Part shown: one piece after another, positions 53,901-64,000 of the stretch
How the letters are laid out: every line of letters begins with the position of its first letter
Numbering within the stretch: the stretch's first letter is position 1
DNA from: Paralithodes platypus
Taxonomy: Eukaryota > Arthropoda > Malacostraca > Decapoda > Lithodidae
Direction of reading: 5' to 3'
Assembly (NCBI GenBank): GCA_032716605.1
Contig: CM064545.1
Coordinates: 10,378,479-10,442,478 of the forward strand
Length of the DNA stretch: 64,000 nt
Notes under the pieces: model-generated
Seen by the model: the letters and a program-made list of their open reading frames with translations, nothing else
Told to the model about the DNA's origin: nothing
The model's database searches: none
Translations under genes and position numbers: made by a program

Positions 53901-55602
53901 AGCTACTGTATTTATGTACATTAATTTCATAATATGTAATCATCTCCAGCTCTAGTCAGTCAAATTACTTACATTTTTGGTCCACCTCCATTAACTATAT
54001 ATATTTCACTAGTGATGAGCATATAGTTCTCATTGTTACTGGGCACTTCTCGAGTTCCAAAACGCCTGCAAATAATCGGTTGTGTCAAGGGAAGATGTGA
54101 CACACATGAAACCACAAGTTCCCTGAGTTTGAAACCTAATTAATTAAAGGAAGACATTATTGTTATGTTGTCCTTTACACGATTTCAGTACTTCACCACA
54201 AAGCCCACCGACACTTCATGAAGCACCCGTGCTCTTTTCAATACTTTAATAATATAGAAATAGTTTATGAGCTTTCCTTATTTCAAATAACCAGACGGAA
54301 ACAGTACTTAATGATCTGATTATTGAGCATCCAAGTGTTGAGATTGAGACAGCTGCTCAGAATGGTGTTCTAGCCTATAAATAACAAGCTAACTATAAAA
54401 CACACTTATATTGTGTGAGATAAGCAGATGTTAACTCTTGAAGGTTGGATGACATCTTCTTGATTCCTGTCTTAAGGGCTGTGACCTTAAGGGCTATTAA
54501 CCTTGACCCGGTGTCGGTCGAAGCCACAGCGGCCTCCCAGGGAGGCTACGTCAGGGACCCAGTAAGGGCAACAACACTCCCAGAACACAAGGATTGAACG
54601 GAAGATGAAGTGATGAACGATGGCACCCGGCAGGAAGAAGAGAAAAGATGAGGACGGAGGAGCCAACACAATCCCCAGAGGCTGAAGACGGCTCTGGCAC
54701 CGATGAGAAGGTGGGTCTACAAAGGAACCAAAGAAAACACGGATTTGCCGGTACCAGATCCGACCCCCATGGGTGTCGCGTCCCTCCAGCGGGTAAGCCA
54801 CATGTCACAGGTCCAGGGAAGCGCCGGGCCCCACCAATCGGAAACTGGAATAAAGATGTGGAGAGTGAAGCTGGCACAGTTGAATGAACAGTGGATGACG
54901 AAGGCAGAGCATGGCAGCATGGAGGAAGGGGATGAAGCCAGGGGGAGAGGCCGCTGAACCACCGACGACGCGGGAAACAATCACCGGGACGTCACTTACC
55001 CATTTCTTAAGCACACAATAAAAGGAAAACATACCTCCTTGTAAGATTCTCTGTCTGGGGATGAAGGGGGATATAGCTCCCTGTGTTTGTGTTGACACTG
55101 GTTTGATGGTATGTATGTGTATTTGTCTGTGTTAGGTGGTTGGCAAGTAGTAGATCTGTGTTTGGACAATTGTCGCCTATTTTTGTCTATGGTATGTGCT
55201 GAGATTCATTTTTTTTTGTTTTAAATGTCTGTCTAATTATTGGTACATAATACGACAGAGCTTGCTTACCTGTATTTAAAATGTGTATACTTCTTATTCG
55301 CTGTATATTGAGCCTTGTAATTTGGATGGTGTAGTTATTTAACACTGTACAGTATATATAAGGGTAAATATTTATTTGTGCGACTCACATGTCATTTGTG
55401 AGATATACTTTATATATATAACACTCGGTCTTGCCTGAAGTCGAATTACATTAATTTAACCAAAGCTGCGTAGAAATATGTATAAGAAGTCACTTGATTC
55501 TTTACTCTGGAAAATATATCCTACGACATGGTATAGAATGGTTAACTATTCTTTATAGTGCTGTGGTGGAATGGGTTAAAACTGCTAATGTCGTTTGTGG
55601 TA
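53901..55602. other. Unassigned region with a GC-rich block at 54480-54960
   Basis: Mostly AT-rich. The block 54480-54960 is GC-rich and open in several frames (for example 54551-54877 minus, 54703-54957 plus). I recognise no domain, and the frames have no consistent coding signature. It could be a retroposed transcript or a remnant of an unknown repeat. Confidence 0.3.
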
Positions 55603-55622
55603 ATATATATATATATATATAT

Positions 55623-57542
55623 TGTTACGAGGGCAGCCGGGCAACCAGATGCTTACAGTGCCCACAGCACTGTACTACCCTGCAACAGACACGCTCTTAA
55701 TATCTGACTCAAACACCAAGACACGCAGGTTCTCTAGGAAAAATGGTTATCTTCCTCTTTGCTTATTAACACCTTACGAGCGGCCTATACGGTTTATTTA
55801 TGTGTACCGCACAGCGGGGTATTTTTAGCCAAAATAGGGCTGTTTACGTGATCATTTTCATGCCTAAATAAGACCCAGAACGTAAAACAAGTACCTATCC
55901 CTGAAAGGGCATAAACAGAGCTTTCGAATGACACCATAACGATCCTTGTATGATGGATAGTTTTCTTGCAATAACCGTGCAACGCGAGTGCAAAAAGCAG
56001 GTAATTCGGTACTTTCAGTACATAATTGAGTATGTAGCGAGTGAGAGAGGGAGGAGGGAGCTGAGATTTGTGTCAGTAGGTTCGCCGCGGTGGTCTGGAG
56101 CAGTCATACGCTCGCTAGTCTCCTGCCACCACTTGTCTCTCTCACAGCCACATTACGTGCAGCAATTGCCATACGAGTTATGTCGAGCGCCGCCACATAG
56201 TCCAGCTTTATTTAACTCGACTTATGTTGCTCGCCGCTAAATAAGGGTTAAAGCAGTAACAAGGAGACACAAAAATATCTATTGTCCCCGAGTCTATTAC
56301 ATAGTGCGTGTAGTATGCAAGAGAACTTCTATGGTTATTATATACTGCACTTACATTATCCCACCATACCACTACTAGACTCCCAGAACACTCTGTATCA
56401 TGCCCAATCGCTTAGGAATTGAGAACAATACTAAGCAAAAACCCATGGAAAGTCCAGTACAATAAACCTCTGTGCCAAGCCTATTATCCCTAGCCTATAT
56501 CCTAATAATACACCGAGTGGCTCTCTGCAGCACAGAACGGCGGTGGTGTTGTAAAGGATAACAACTTAATGACTTATCTGTCATATGGGGTTAGCTCAAT
56601 ACAATCGAGTGCAATGGGGACAACCTCACCTCTTAACAGGCTCCACCCCTAGTCCCTGACTGCACCGAATATATTGCTACAAACTAAACAAGGCCCAAGG
56701 GTTGATATCCTGGGGAAGTTGGAAGCTGGCTGCCACCCAATAAAGGGTTGGATAAGACCTGAGTCAAAGGATGCTGTGTGGTGGAAAAAGCTTAGCCTAC
56801 CATATCACACACCCAGCTACCTCAGTTCCCAAAGGCCTGACACAAACAGATAAACAGTCCAGCCACCCAATCCCCCCAGTGACATCAACCATGAATAATA
56901 TGCACATATAATAATGGTGAAACAATGCAGCAGAATATTGAAACAGAAATAAGAAACCAGTATAGAAGCTTATACACTAAGATTGCCAAAGAAGTATGAA
57001 TGCAGTGATCAATATTAAACTAAAGAGGTTAAAACAAAACAATATACTCAATATTACTCCAGCCCCTGCTATGCTCCAATCAAAATAAAGAACCAAAAAG
57101 AAATATGCGGTATTCAAGGACAACACAAAGCAAGCCTATCCAACACCAAACGGAGATGTTGACAGAGCGAGAGCTACGACTGGAGTAACGCTCTGGCACT
57201 CGCTCTAGTTCCCACGGTCAGACGAGGGAGAAGAAGGGGAGCACCAGGAACTGCCAGAATATACAATTAACTAGGCAGCCTGGGCTCTCACTAGCAATAC
57301 AAAGTAATCAAGTAAAACATAAGACAACATTGTGTAAACTTATGATAAACGAAATAATCCCCCAAGGGCTGAACAAAAAAAGTAATTATACTCGTGGCAA
57401 CAATAATAATGTTCCCGTAGGCGCAACCCTGACGAAACAAAGGCAGACCACGAGGCAAGGCCCCTAGCCTCTCCACAGACCACATGAGGTATCATAACAC
57501 ACATACAACTGAACTGGGGTATAAGTTCGGCAGGATGTGACA
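55623..57542 (-). mobile_element. Solo LTR in a (TA)n tract, with nested MITE
   Basis: On the minus strand it starts TGTCACATCCTGCCG (57542) and ends CTGCCCTCGTAACA (55623), the same terminal pattern as the Gmr1-like LTRs. (TA)n lies on both sides (55603-55622 and 57543-57560). No PBS, PPT or internal domain adjoins it, so it is a solo LTR left by LTR-LTR recombination. About 1.44 kb without the MITE. Confidence 0.65.
55766..56251 (+). mobile_element. piggyBac-type MITE, family 1
   Basis: 478 bp between TTAA duplications, nearly identical to the 42241 copy; start CACCTTACGAGCGG, end CCGCTAAATAAGGG. Confidence 0.9.
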
Positions 57543-57560
57543 ATATATATATATATATAT

Positions 57561-58813
57561 TGTTATGCCCTGATTTTATGCAGGATTAACAATGGATACA
57601 GGTGAGTTCTACTCCACTGGGACTTCCAAGTTCATATACATACATATAAAGTAAAAGAAAGCAGAGGATAAGTATATCGCAAAATATGGTTTAATAATAC
57701 AGCTTTATTTCTCCTTCACTATATATGGGAAATAATCTGGAAAAACATGGAACACTAATCACTACCAGTGAACAGTACTTAAGGTTATCACTAATTCCCT
57801 AGCACAGTCGCGGGAGCTAGATGAAGAGCAGGTATTCTGTCCAACTATACTTTTGATCGAAAAAGCTTCTTTAACACTGGGAGATCATGGAGAGAGAATA
57901 TTTCTAAGGAGTGTTGGCGTCACTATCACTTTCGCCAGCATGTCAGTGCTGTTCAAGTTCAAGGTCAAGCTGCCACTAGTAGGTAGTACGTAGCTGTGTC
58001 CGCATAGAAAAAGTAGAGTCGATGAGGACTCTGAAATATTTTCAAATAATCTTGCGGATTTTGGGCCACAGTCGCTGGCCATCTCAAAAATAGGTTTTAT
58101 GTAAAATTAAATAATTCAAAAATCGAATCCACTGTTTGATGGCTAATTGTTCTTCAGTATCACTCGCACTGGTAGGGTTACATATCACTCGTAACTTCGT
58201 AACCCAATTATTAGTGCTGGTAGAGAATTTATGACTGTTTAAGGTCACTTTTGTAAAAGACTTTATTTCTGAAGGAAAACTTGGGTTTTTAGTCAGAGTC
58301 GCTGAACTCTCAAAAATATGTTAAACTGGAATCATTCAGAAGCGAGATCACTGTTTTGATGGCTAATTGTTCTTTGGGCTCACTTGCACTGTAAGGTACA
58401 TATAAACTCATAGCTTCGTAACCCGATTATTAATGCTTGTAGATAATTTAGAATGTTTAAAGGCACTTTTGGGATTGACTTTATTTCTGGAGGAAAACTT
58501 GGGTTTTTCGTCAGAGTCGCTGAACCCTTCAATTTTCGCTACTAGGGAAACTAATTTATTTTCGTCTATTCCGATTATTTGGATTTAGAGGTTGTTATGC
58601 ACTTTTAGGGTACTTTTGAGGGACTCTCATTTATGTCTCGCTACACTCGGCAGCTTCTGTCTACTTCTGTTTCACTTTCTATTCTACTGATAGTCTCGGC
58701 GTGGTAAACTCTTTGTTGATCCCTCCTTGCAGTACTGGAGGAGGTGGCTGGCTCTCAGTCTTCTGCTTCCCCGTGGGCCGTCTAGGTGGGCCGTCTGTGT
58801 TGGAGTAGTTACA
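57561..58813. mobile_element. LTR-like block beside (TA)n, internal ~230 bp tandem repeats
   Basis: Begins TGTTATGCCC directly after (TA)n and ends GTAGTTACA at 58813. If on the plus strand it is followed by gaTGGGTTGATTGG, which could be a PBS, and an ATG at 58847 before the gap. If on the minus strand it would end GGGCATAACA like the neighbouring LTRs. Two and a half copies of a ~230 bp unit (about 58040, 58275, 58500) lie inside. Identity unresolved because the gap follows. Confidence 0.35.
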
Positions 58814-58900
58814 GATGGGTTGATTGGCGCTTGAAAATCTTAAGGTATGGCTTTCCGTAAAACATATCGTAACCGTCTGGCGAATTTACTGTTGGCACCA

Positions 58901-59000
58901 NNNNNNNNNNNNNNNNNNNNNNNNNNNNNNNNNNNNNNNNNNNNNNNNNNNNNNNNNNNNNNNNNNNNNNNNNNNNNNNNNNNNNNNNNNNNNNNNNNNN
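58901..59000. other. Assembly gap of 100 N
   Basis: Exactly 100 N, the convention for a gap of unknown size. Sequences on the two sides belong to different elements, so nothing should be read across it. Confidence 0.99.
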
Positions 59001-61180
59001 CAACTTGTAGCTTGCTCCTTCCGACCGTTCCTCCGCTGGTCTAGAGACTGAGGAATAGGCTGTGACACTTTGGATGCAAGAGATCTTGTAACAACGCACG
59101 CCATAGGTTGTACTTGACACTTCTCTACCCACTCCTGTTCCTCCCTACTCACGTCGGCCGGCTTCTCGGCAACGACTAAGGGTGAAACCTCAGAAGTAGG
59201 CACCGCAAAGTCGTTGCCGAGAAGGAGGTCGACGCCCCCAACAGGCAAGTTCTCCACAATTCCCATCCAACTCTCGTGTCACACCATCTACCTCCAGTTC
59301 CATCCTGACCAACGGGTATGACCTGATAGCATTGATACCTTGCACCACAACCACCCGTGCCGCGTTTATTGGTCTACCAGTAAAGTTCTTCATCAAAGTC
59401 TGAGAGGCACCCGTGTCTCGCAACAGCTCAACTCCATGCTTCTTACCAGCCCACTTCACGCAGCCACGCCCTCGATGGTCGCAAAAGACATCGCGGACAG
59501 GGTTCGAGCCTTCCGGATTCTTCTCCACTGGCTGTGTCCCAGCCTCTGACGTTATACCCCGGGCAAACTCAGACGACTTCGGGGACACCCCAATGTTGCG
59601 AGCCAAAGACACAACTGCATTAGGTAGCTTGCTTGGACAGGCTCTTGCAAAATGCCCCTTCTCATGACAATGAAAACACTCTAACTCCCCCTTGGGCTTC
59701 CCTTGAGGTGGGGGAAGGGCCCGGACCCTTTCTAAACGGGACGGTACTAGGTTTATGGTCAGTTTTGGTGTCGTTGCTCTTGTTCTTAGTGTAATTATGT
59801 GTATCAGTGTTCGGGGGAGGGGGAGTGTTATGGTCCTTTATTGGCCTGCATCACTTCTCTGTGCAGAACCGCACCCACGAATCAAAGATAACCGAAGGTC
59901 AGCCATGCAGCTGCCTCATGAAGCGTTTTTTAGGGGGTTTTCTTTAAGATTCAATGTCAGATCGCCGCCCGTACACTTGAAACAAATTCTTCTAGAAGCA
60001 TCAGCTGTTTTCAAACTCCTCAAACGTCGATGCCTTCTCAGAACGCAGCCAGTTTCTAAATGCATCAGACAGATCTCGGGCATGCGCAAGAAAGGTGCAC
60101 TCACGACCTTTCGTTACACCCCGGAACTTCATTCTGTAATTATCTGGTTGTAACTCGTATGCCCGCAAGAAACAGCATCCTTCAATACCTCATAATCGAC
60201 GCAAGACTCCAAGGGCAACGCATCATAGGCCTCAGGAGTCATTTGCCAAACCAACCTAGATGGGGAAGCAAGGGCTGACCACTTAACCTCGGGCAATTGG
60301 TGCTCCCGACACTTCTTCTCAAAACGCATGAGAACAAATGTCGGTGACACCCGACTCGTAAAATACAGGGATAACTTAAGACGCTGCGATTAAGTGACTG
60401 ATCAAGACCTCGATTCCCAGAACCGAGACGCTGCCCTGTCGGACGCCACCCGGGGGGTAGACTTCTCAAGATCTATGTCTGCACAGTACATGGTAGCCTC
60501 AACCTGAAGCTCAGCCTTTATCTGCTCAGCCGAACATAGCCATTGCTCAAGCTCATGCCTTCGTTGCTCAGCCTCATGCCTAAGTGGCTATTCCTGCTGT
60601 ATAGCCATCTTAGCCCTCTCAAGCTGGAAGATCATATCTGCAGTTAAACCTTGAGGAAGGAGGAGATGCAACAATTGTAGACCCCCCCTGTGATCCACCG
60701 GGGGCAAACCACGCTGCCAGTGACTATCGGCCTGCGGGAACGTACCCGGATCCGGTGTTCTCGAGAGCACGCCATGGTAGGAGTAGAGAGGAGAGGGGGC
60801 TTGGACGAAGGTGCCAAAGCCACCCCGCTCCACCCTTGTGCACCCACGCACGACCCGCCCAGCACACATGTCACCAGGTCACTTCCTCGTCATGCTGCTA
60901 GGTGGCAAACATGCCCCATGACCGTGGCCAAATCCTGGAGACCATACCGATCAATCCCCGCCACCCGGTTAACAGTATTAGGCATTTCCAGAAATTTCCT
61001 TGCATCCTCCTCACTAGTTATTACTCTCATGTCATCTAACAAACCCAGCCTCTGCACCTCAGAGCCTGTCTTCCATACTGTGTCCCTCACTGTACACTGA
61101 GCCATCGTCCGACATAGTGTCCACCGAAAATTCTCAACGTTTATAAAAAAAAAAGGAGTACCTAAACTCTCATGTAGCAC
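59001..61180 (-). pseudogene. Element C Gag and protease, broken
   Basis: The Gag start region is near 61110-60890 (EEDARKFLEMPNTVNRVAGIDRYGLQDLATVMGH matches DARIFLQ...GMDRYSLQCLATAIGH of A, with insertions). The middle is disrupted (60869-60239), and SCAN-like and knuckle regions survive only in pieces (about 60350-59640). The protease part is better kept: FCDHRGRGCVKWAGKKHGVE and LLRDTGASQTLMKNF (about 59420), then GGVDLLLGNDFAVPTSE and VSREEQEWVEKCQ. Many frameshifts make it inactive. Frame ends at the gap. Confidence 0.75.
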
Positions 61181-61338
61181 TATTCACTCAAAAATGCTTA
61201 TAGACTCTAAAGTGTTATACTACTTGCCAACAAAAAATCTGTGTCCACTATATTCCTTCAAACAAAAACAAATGACCACAAACAACTCCCTGCAATATTT
61301 CTCTAAGTTTCACAAAATCCTGAGCAAGGGTCCCCATT

Positions 61339-63200
61339 TGTTAACGACCGGGACTAAACAAGGGCCTCCTTAATCATTGTACTAGAAAGGCACACATGCC
61401 ACAGAACGGTACCCCTACATCCAAACCTCGAACTTATATTGTCGGCGCACAAAAACACCTATACCCTCCAGAGTTAAATCTGCGATAGCGGGGTTATTCC
61501 TCTAACTACGGTATAAATGCTTACTGCTGCTACAGGCTGATGAGTCTCTGATACAGCCTGATCACAACAACATACAATTACGTTAATAATGTTATATACA
61601 AGGGAAAAAAGATTAGAGAGCTTAATTAAATCACGGGAATGATTGAATGCAAACAAGAAAGAAGGTAATATTTAAAGTTACTCTAAACAATAATAAACTG
61701 TTCACTCCCTATATTAAAGAAAGTGAATGAAAGTCCTAAAGCATCGAACGGGAATCCTTTCTGAAGAAAGTCTGATGCCGCATAAGATGATCAGAATCGG
61801 ATTTTTTTGAAACTGTTATATAAAGCCGGAACCGATATGGCAAGTGTAGGGAACATATAAGTGTTAACTGTACGGGGAAAAAATAACGATTAAATGCGCA
61901 ATCGGATTATCTCCAACAACAAAAAGAAGTACTACCTCAGGCAACGGCCAAAAAGCCTGCTCGGGGTTGGTGCAACTCAACAACAACCAAGGCTTACAAT
62001 CAACGTGAATAAAAATGCTGCATACATAACATAAGTAATTTATAATCCTAACGGCGTGTCTGCTAGCCGAATAAATTCTAGCTGGGATGTCGTAGGCTAG
62101 GAAACAACAATGGCTGAGCAAGCGGGCTTCGTGCCTAGACGAGTTCCTTTGAAGACTGTAACGGCCCAATTACGTTAAATGAACGGGGTGCTCTCTTGAG
62201 AGTATCCAGATCGCTAGTATCTGGTTCTCTCCTGGCGACCCTCTTCAAGTCAAAGCAAAGCGAGTTAGCACAGTGTTGGGTGGCAGAAGGCAAAAGCCCT
62301 CACTCGCAACACAGTGCTAAAACTCACAAGGTACCACAGTCAGAAAGACAACCTAGGCGTTCCCCACGCATCCGTTGCGCTTGTACAATTTCAACAAAAC
62401 CTGGTTACACCATCGGAAAATCAACAAACATCATAGCCTCACCCCAGTCTAGCATTAAATAGCCCAGCAGATAACCAAGAAATAGGTAGGGAGAACACCC
62501 GCGAGTGTGTCGAAACCTCAACAGACAAAATGTTTAACCCCTCCAACAACTGTCTAACTAAACATGAAATATCTGAGAGCTTCAGCATATAATACGATGG
62601 CCGATATATGAAATCGTGCACAGAACCAAAGGAGAGTTATGATGTTACAATAGATTAGAAGAATAGAAGGTAAGAAGTTGAGAGATGAGAAGAAACTGTT
62701 GCTATAGGTGGAAGTCGGGGACCAGATGGCAAGGGAGATGTGTAGGTTATGCTGGTTCAAGCAAGCTCTGAGCAAGGAAGGCACAAATGGCAGCAAGGAT
62801 TGTGCGGGGGGACTACCTCCTGCTGCGGCAGGAGGTCGGCAAAGCGGGCCAGCCACTCAGAGGGGCCCGGCCGTGGCATGACGTCACCGAGACAACGCGT
62901 AACACTACGCGCACACACCCTCTGCCTCCTGCACTTACTCACTCACACTCTCTAGCTGTATCATTCAGTCTTATACATTAAACTTATTAAACTGATGAAT
63001 ATAAAATATAATGAATTTTTACAGACGAAAATAAAGACCACTTCTATACTGCCCCGTTGACATGGACGATTCAAAAGAAAGAAAAGATAACATTGTAGAT
63101 AGACTGATAGCCAATTCACTGCCCTGGCGAGTGTTAGCGAGTGGCCACATGGCGCGTGGCTTGAGCCACGTGGCGTTTCTGCTAAGCTGCAGGCGTCACA
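61339..63200 (-). repeat. Element C 5' LTR
   Basis: On the minus strand it starts TGTGACGCCTGCAGC (63200), like the LTR of A (TGTGACGCCTCCCGG). It carries TGACGTCA (62879-62886) and ends CGTTAACA. The final 100 bp align with the end of the LTR of A (ggtttggatnnaggggtaccgtt...aggcccttgt). Confidence 0.75.
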
Positions 63201-63250
63201 GCTGTTAGTCGTGGGGCAGGCACGCGCCCAAAAAAAAAAAAAAGCAACTG

Positions 63251-64000
63251 TGATAATAGCCACTGTCTTCCAGTTTGAACTGAGTCCGGTCCCTCCAGCC
63301 CTTATCAACGAGTACGGCTGCTTGAGGAAGGGTGACAAGGCAGTGCTCGTCAAATCTCTTGGCGTCTTTGTCATGACTCAATCTGCTCCAGATGTGGTGC
63401 TGGTTGATGGCGGTCAGCTTCTGTACCACGTTGTATGGCCAGTCTCCGGGACTACAGGAGACCTGGCTGCAAGTTTTGGCACTAGACTGGCCCACTACTC
63501 TCCTGTCTCCAAGAAAATAGTTCTGTTCGACAGATATGTCCAAGAAGCTCCCAGTGCAAAGGACCACGAGCGAACAAGAAGAGGAAGAGCCAAGGAAGTT
63601 CGGCTAACCGCAAATACTCCCCTTCCATGTCGAGAAGCTATTCTTCACAATTCCAAGAACAAGAATCTGCTCAACAACATTCTATGCGGCTATCAACTTC
63701 CACACAATATTCAACTCATCAACAAGCTGGAATGTGTCGTTACCCATGACGAGGCAGACATAACCCTCTGCAGCTACGTGCTGAAAGCAGTGGAAGAAGG
63801 CACCGAGACCATCCGCATCCTCAGTGATGACACTGATGTCTTTGTTCTCTTGGCGTACTGGACATCGCGGATGCGAGTTTCCCCCAAGATTGAAATGGAA
63901 AAATGGAATGGGGATGTCTTGGACATCAACGAAACTGTTTGGCGGTTAGGCCCGAGAAAGTGCAGCCAACTTCTTGGTGTCCATGCACTGTCAGGCTGCG
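63251..64000 (+). pseudogene. Second copy of the FEN/XPG-like nuclease gene, 5'-truncated, runs off the window
   Basis: From tgataatagccactg onward it matches 24090-24857 with about five differences in 740 bp (for example cagctacgtg for cagccacgtg, ttggcg for ttggtg, cccccaag for caccaag). It encodes the same motif set: VLVDGGQLLYH, KIVLFDRY, KDHERTRRGRAKEVR, ILSDDTDVFVLL, HALSGC, all in one open frame from about 63254 to the window end. Upstream homology stops at the position where copy 1 shows a coding discontinuity. An A14 run (63230-63243) and the LTR of element C precede it. The Cys-rich tail would lie beyond 64000. A different allele or an intact gene downstream cannot be excluded. Confidence 0.7.

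Larger units (their letters stand above)
59001..63200 (-). mobile_element. Element C: Gmr1-like Ty3/gypsy, 5' half, minus strand
   Basis: Reading leftward: a 1.86 kb LTR (63200-61339), PBS TGGGGACCC (61336 down), leader, decayed gag, zinc-knuckle remnant and protease, up to the gap. Leader and protease match elements A and B. Pol beyond the protease is not in the assembled sequence. Confidence 0.8.

Noticed and set aside
54551..54957. Overlapping open frames of about 80-110 codons in a GC-rich block
   Set aside because: Open on both strands in several frames with no recognisable motif; GC content alone explains the openness.
58809..59266. Open frames running through the N gap
   Set aside because: They join unrelated sequence across 100 unknown bases; not interpretable.

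Overview
The window reads as arthropod nuclear DNA, most likely from a decapod crustacean or a related group. It is almost entirely transposable elements. Pointers are a (TTAGG)n arthropod-type telomeric tract at about 10.86 kb, arthropod-style CR1, jockey and RTE-like LINEs, Ty3/gypsy LTR elements, many TTAA-flanked piggyBac-type MITEs, and an assembly gap of exactly 100 N (58901-59000). I find no convincing host gene, rRNA, functional tRNA or CRISPR array. The species call is inference.

Layout. 1-1520: end of a ~1.8 kb LTR. 2346-4600: a duplicated ~110 bp block, a MITE fragment and CR1-like LINE pieces. 4871-9770 (minus): a long decayed CR1-like LINE with an esterase-type ORF1, split by a TTAA MITE. 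9998-14437: copies of an unnamed repeat (R1), minisatellites, a 5'-truncated but open RTE-like LINE and two more MITEs. 14438-20040: a very young Ty3/gypsy element; its 223 bp LTRs differ at one base, it has a 5 bp target duplication, and its LTR termini are TATAATA/TATTATA. 21339-26197: a ~4.3 kb gene-bearing element bounded by ~130 bp inverted repeats (plus a ~0.5 kb LINE insertion). Its broken gene has a FEN/XPG-like nuclease motif set between Cys-rich ends. 26198-29680: another R1 copy with a nested SINE-like insert, a minisatellite and an RTE-like LINE. 30250-30455: a tRNA-derived SINE.

32105-43035, 43954-51822 and 59001-63200 (minus) are three members (A, B, C) of one Ty3/gypsy group. 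Where it can be checked (A and B), integrase lies upstream of reverse transcriptase/RNase H, and Gag carries a SCAN-like segment. Both traits are those of Gmr1-like elements. A has a jockey-like LINE in its leader and two MITEs in its 3' LTR. B has ~99% identical LTRs but a gutted interior. C is on the minus strand and abuts, at 63200, a second copy (63251-64000) of the nuclease gene that is more than 99% identical to the first. A solo LTR (55623-57542) and an unassigned LTR-like block (57561-58813) also lie here.

The genes do not form a pathway. The window records successive invasions: LTR elements and one LINE insert into (TA)n tracts, piggyBac-type MITEs use TTAA, and LINEs nest inside older repeats. 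The two items most worth following up are the inverted-repeat element with the FEN-like nuclease gene and the arthropod IN-before-RT Gmr1-like elements.
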